Positions 23,554 to 24,062 of a stretch of 24,062 bases of DNA are shown one piece after another. Made by a program: the position numbers and the translations under genes. Source of the DNA: Thermodesulfobacteriaceae bacterium UBA6232 (lineage in GTDB: Bacteria > Desulfobacterota > Thermodesulfobacteria > Thermodesulfobacteriales > Thermodesulfobacteriaceae); assembly GCA_002441555.1 (NCBI GenBank), contig DJWK01000046.1, positions 1 to 24,062 of the forward strand, read 5' to 3'. Below the pieces are notes generated by a model. The model did no database searches. It was not told where the DNA came from and was given only the letters and a program-made list of their open reading frames with translations. How positions within the stretch are numbered: position 1 is the stretch's first letter; each line of letters begins with the position of its first letter.

Positions 23554-24062
23554 ATGAAAAATCAAGTAGTAACCATTGGAAAAATTCTTGATCAGATTCA
23601 GAGTTATCTTCCCGGGGCTAATACTCGTCTTGTGGAAAAGGCCTTTGAGTGGGCTGCCAAATTGCATGCCAATCAGATAAGAAAATCAGGAGAACCCTAT
23701 CTTTCTCATCCCCTTGAAGTGGCCTATATTCTTGCCCAAATGAAAATGGATCTTCCAACTATTGCAGCAGGGTTGCTTCACGATGTGGTAGAAGACTGCA
23801 ATATCCCTATTGAAACCATAAAAAAAGAATTCGGCGAAGATGTGGCAACCATTGTTGAAGGTGTCACAAAATTAAAAAATTTTCCAAAATCTTCAGACAA
23901 AACAACCAAACAGGCTGAAAATCTTCGAAAAATCTTTCTTGCTATGGCCAAAGATTTAAGGGTTATCATTGTAAAGCTTGCTGATCGCCTTCATAATATG
24001 CGAACCCTTGAGGCTATGCCCGAACATAAAAAAATACAAATTGCCAAAGAAACCCTTGAAAT
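23554..24062 (+). CDS. relA: RelA/SpoT-family (p)ppGpp synthetase/hydrolase, 5' part, cut by window edge
   Basis: The frame is open for 169 codons from ATG 23554 to the window end. The visible part is the N-terminal HD hydrolase domain: KAFEWAAKLHANQIRKSGEPYLSHPLEVA, then GLLHDVVED, then KLADRLHNMRTLEAM. The metal-binding His residues, His-Asp pair and the late Asp of the HD fold are kept, so the hydrolase half should be active. The synthetase, TGS and ACT domains lie beyond the window. It is most likely the bifunctional Rel enzyme of the stringent response. Confidence 0.94.
   Translation, partial: MKNQVVTIGKILDQIQSYLPGANTRLVEKAFEWAAKLHANQIRKSGEPYLSHPLEVAYILAQMKMDLPTIAAGLLHDVVEDCNIPIETIKKEFGEDVATIVEGVTKLKNFPKSSDKTTKQAENLRKIFLAMAKDLRVIIVKLADRLHNMRTLEAMPEHKKIQIAKETLE

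Overview
The window is AT-rich, gene-dense bacterial DNA and reads as a core-metabolism segment of a thermophilic sulfate- or sulfur-reducing bacterium. The strongest evidence is a complete dsrMKJOP operon, the membrane complex linked to dissimilatory sulfite reduction. It is led by an RsbRD_N-type gene and followed by a dsrN-type amidase and a 2[4Fe-4S] ferredoxin. Low G+C, very short intergenic gaps, a DUF763 gene (a family I associate with archaea and thermophilic bacteria) and many lysine- and isoleucine-rich proteins suggest Thermodesulfobacteriales (Thermodesulfobacterium/Caldimicrobium type). That placement is an inference; no rRNA gene is present to confirm it.

Layout. 1-1025 (-): 5' part of pheA (chorismate mutase/prephenate dehydratase), cut by the window edge. 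1268-3817 (+): a PAS-GAF-PAS-GGDEF-EAL cyclic-di-GMP protein, followed 11 bases later by tRNA-Ser(GGA) at 3829-3920. 3921-4146: gene-free, with short direct repeats and repeated GTGGGACA motifs, possibly an attachment-site scar. 4147-5232 (-): a WecA/MraY-family phospho-sugar transferase. 5402-8044 (+): an exported WPF-repeat protein, coaD and a DUF3108 protein, all overlapping. 8041-8949 (-): a protein with a C-terminal J domain. 8992-16203 (-): ferredoxin, dsrN, dsrP, dsrO, dsrJ, dsrK, dsrM and the RsbRD_N protein. In transcription order this runs from a promoter near 16250 towards 8992, with an intrinsic terminator between dsrP and dsrN. 16328-18579 (-): nrdR, pyrF and DUF763, overlapping. 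18653-22982 (+): xseA, xseB, ispA and dxs, overlapping. 23054-23488 (+): a small exported protein with an internally duplicated cysteine-pair unit. 23554-24062 (+): start of a RelA/SpoT-family ppGpp gene, cut by the window edge.

How the genes work together. DsrM (membrane cytochrome b), DsrK (cytoplasmic HdrD-like Fe-S subunit), DsrP (NrfD-like membrane subunit), DsrO (Tat-exported Fe-S protein) and DsrJ (membrane-anchored triheme cytochrome c) form the transmembrane complex that passes menaquinol or periplasmic electrons towards DsrC and sulfite reductase. DsrN amidates the sirohaem of sulfite reductase, and the ferredoxin is a plausible electron partner. xseA-xseB-ispA-dxs pairs exonuclease VII with isoprenoid precursor synthesis, a common bacterial arrangement. 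The least explained items are the WPF-repeat protein, the cysteine-pair protein, the J-domain protein and the repeat-rich block beside the tRNA. No CRISPR array, insertion sequence, integrase gene or rRNA was seen.
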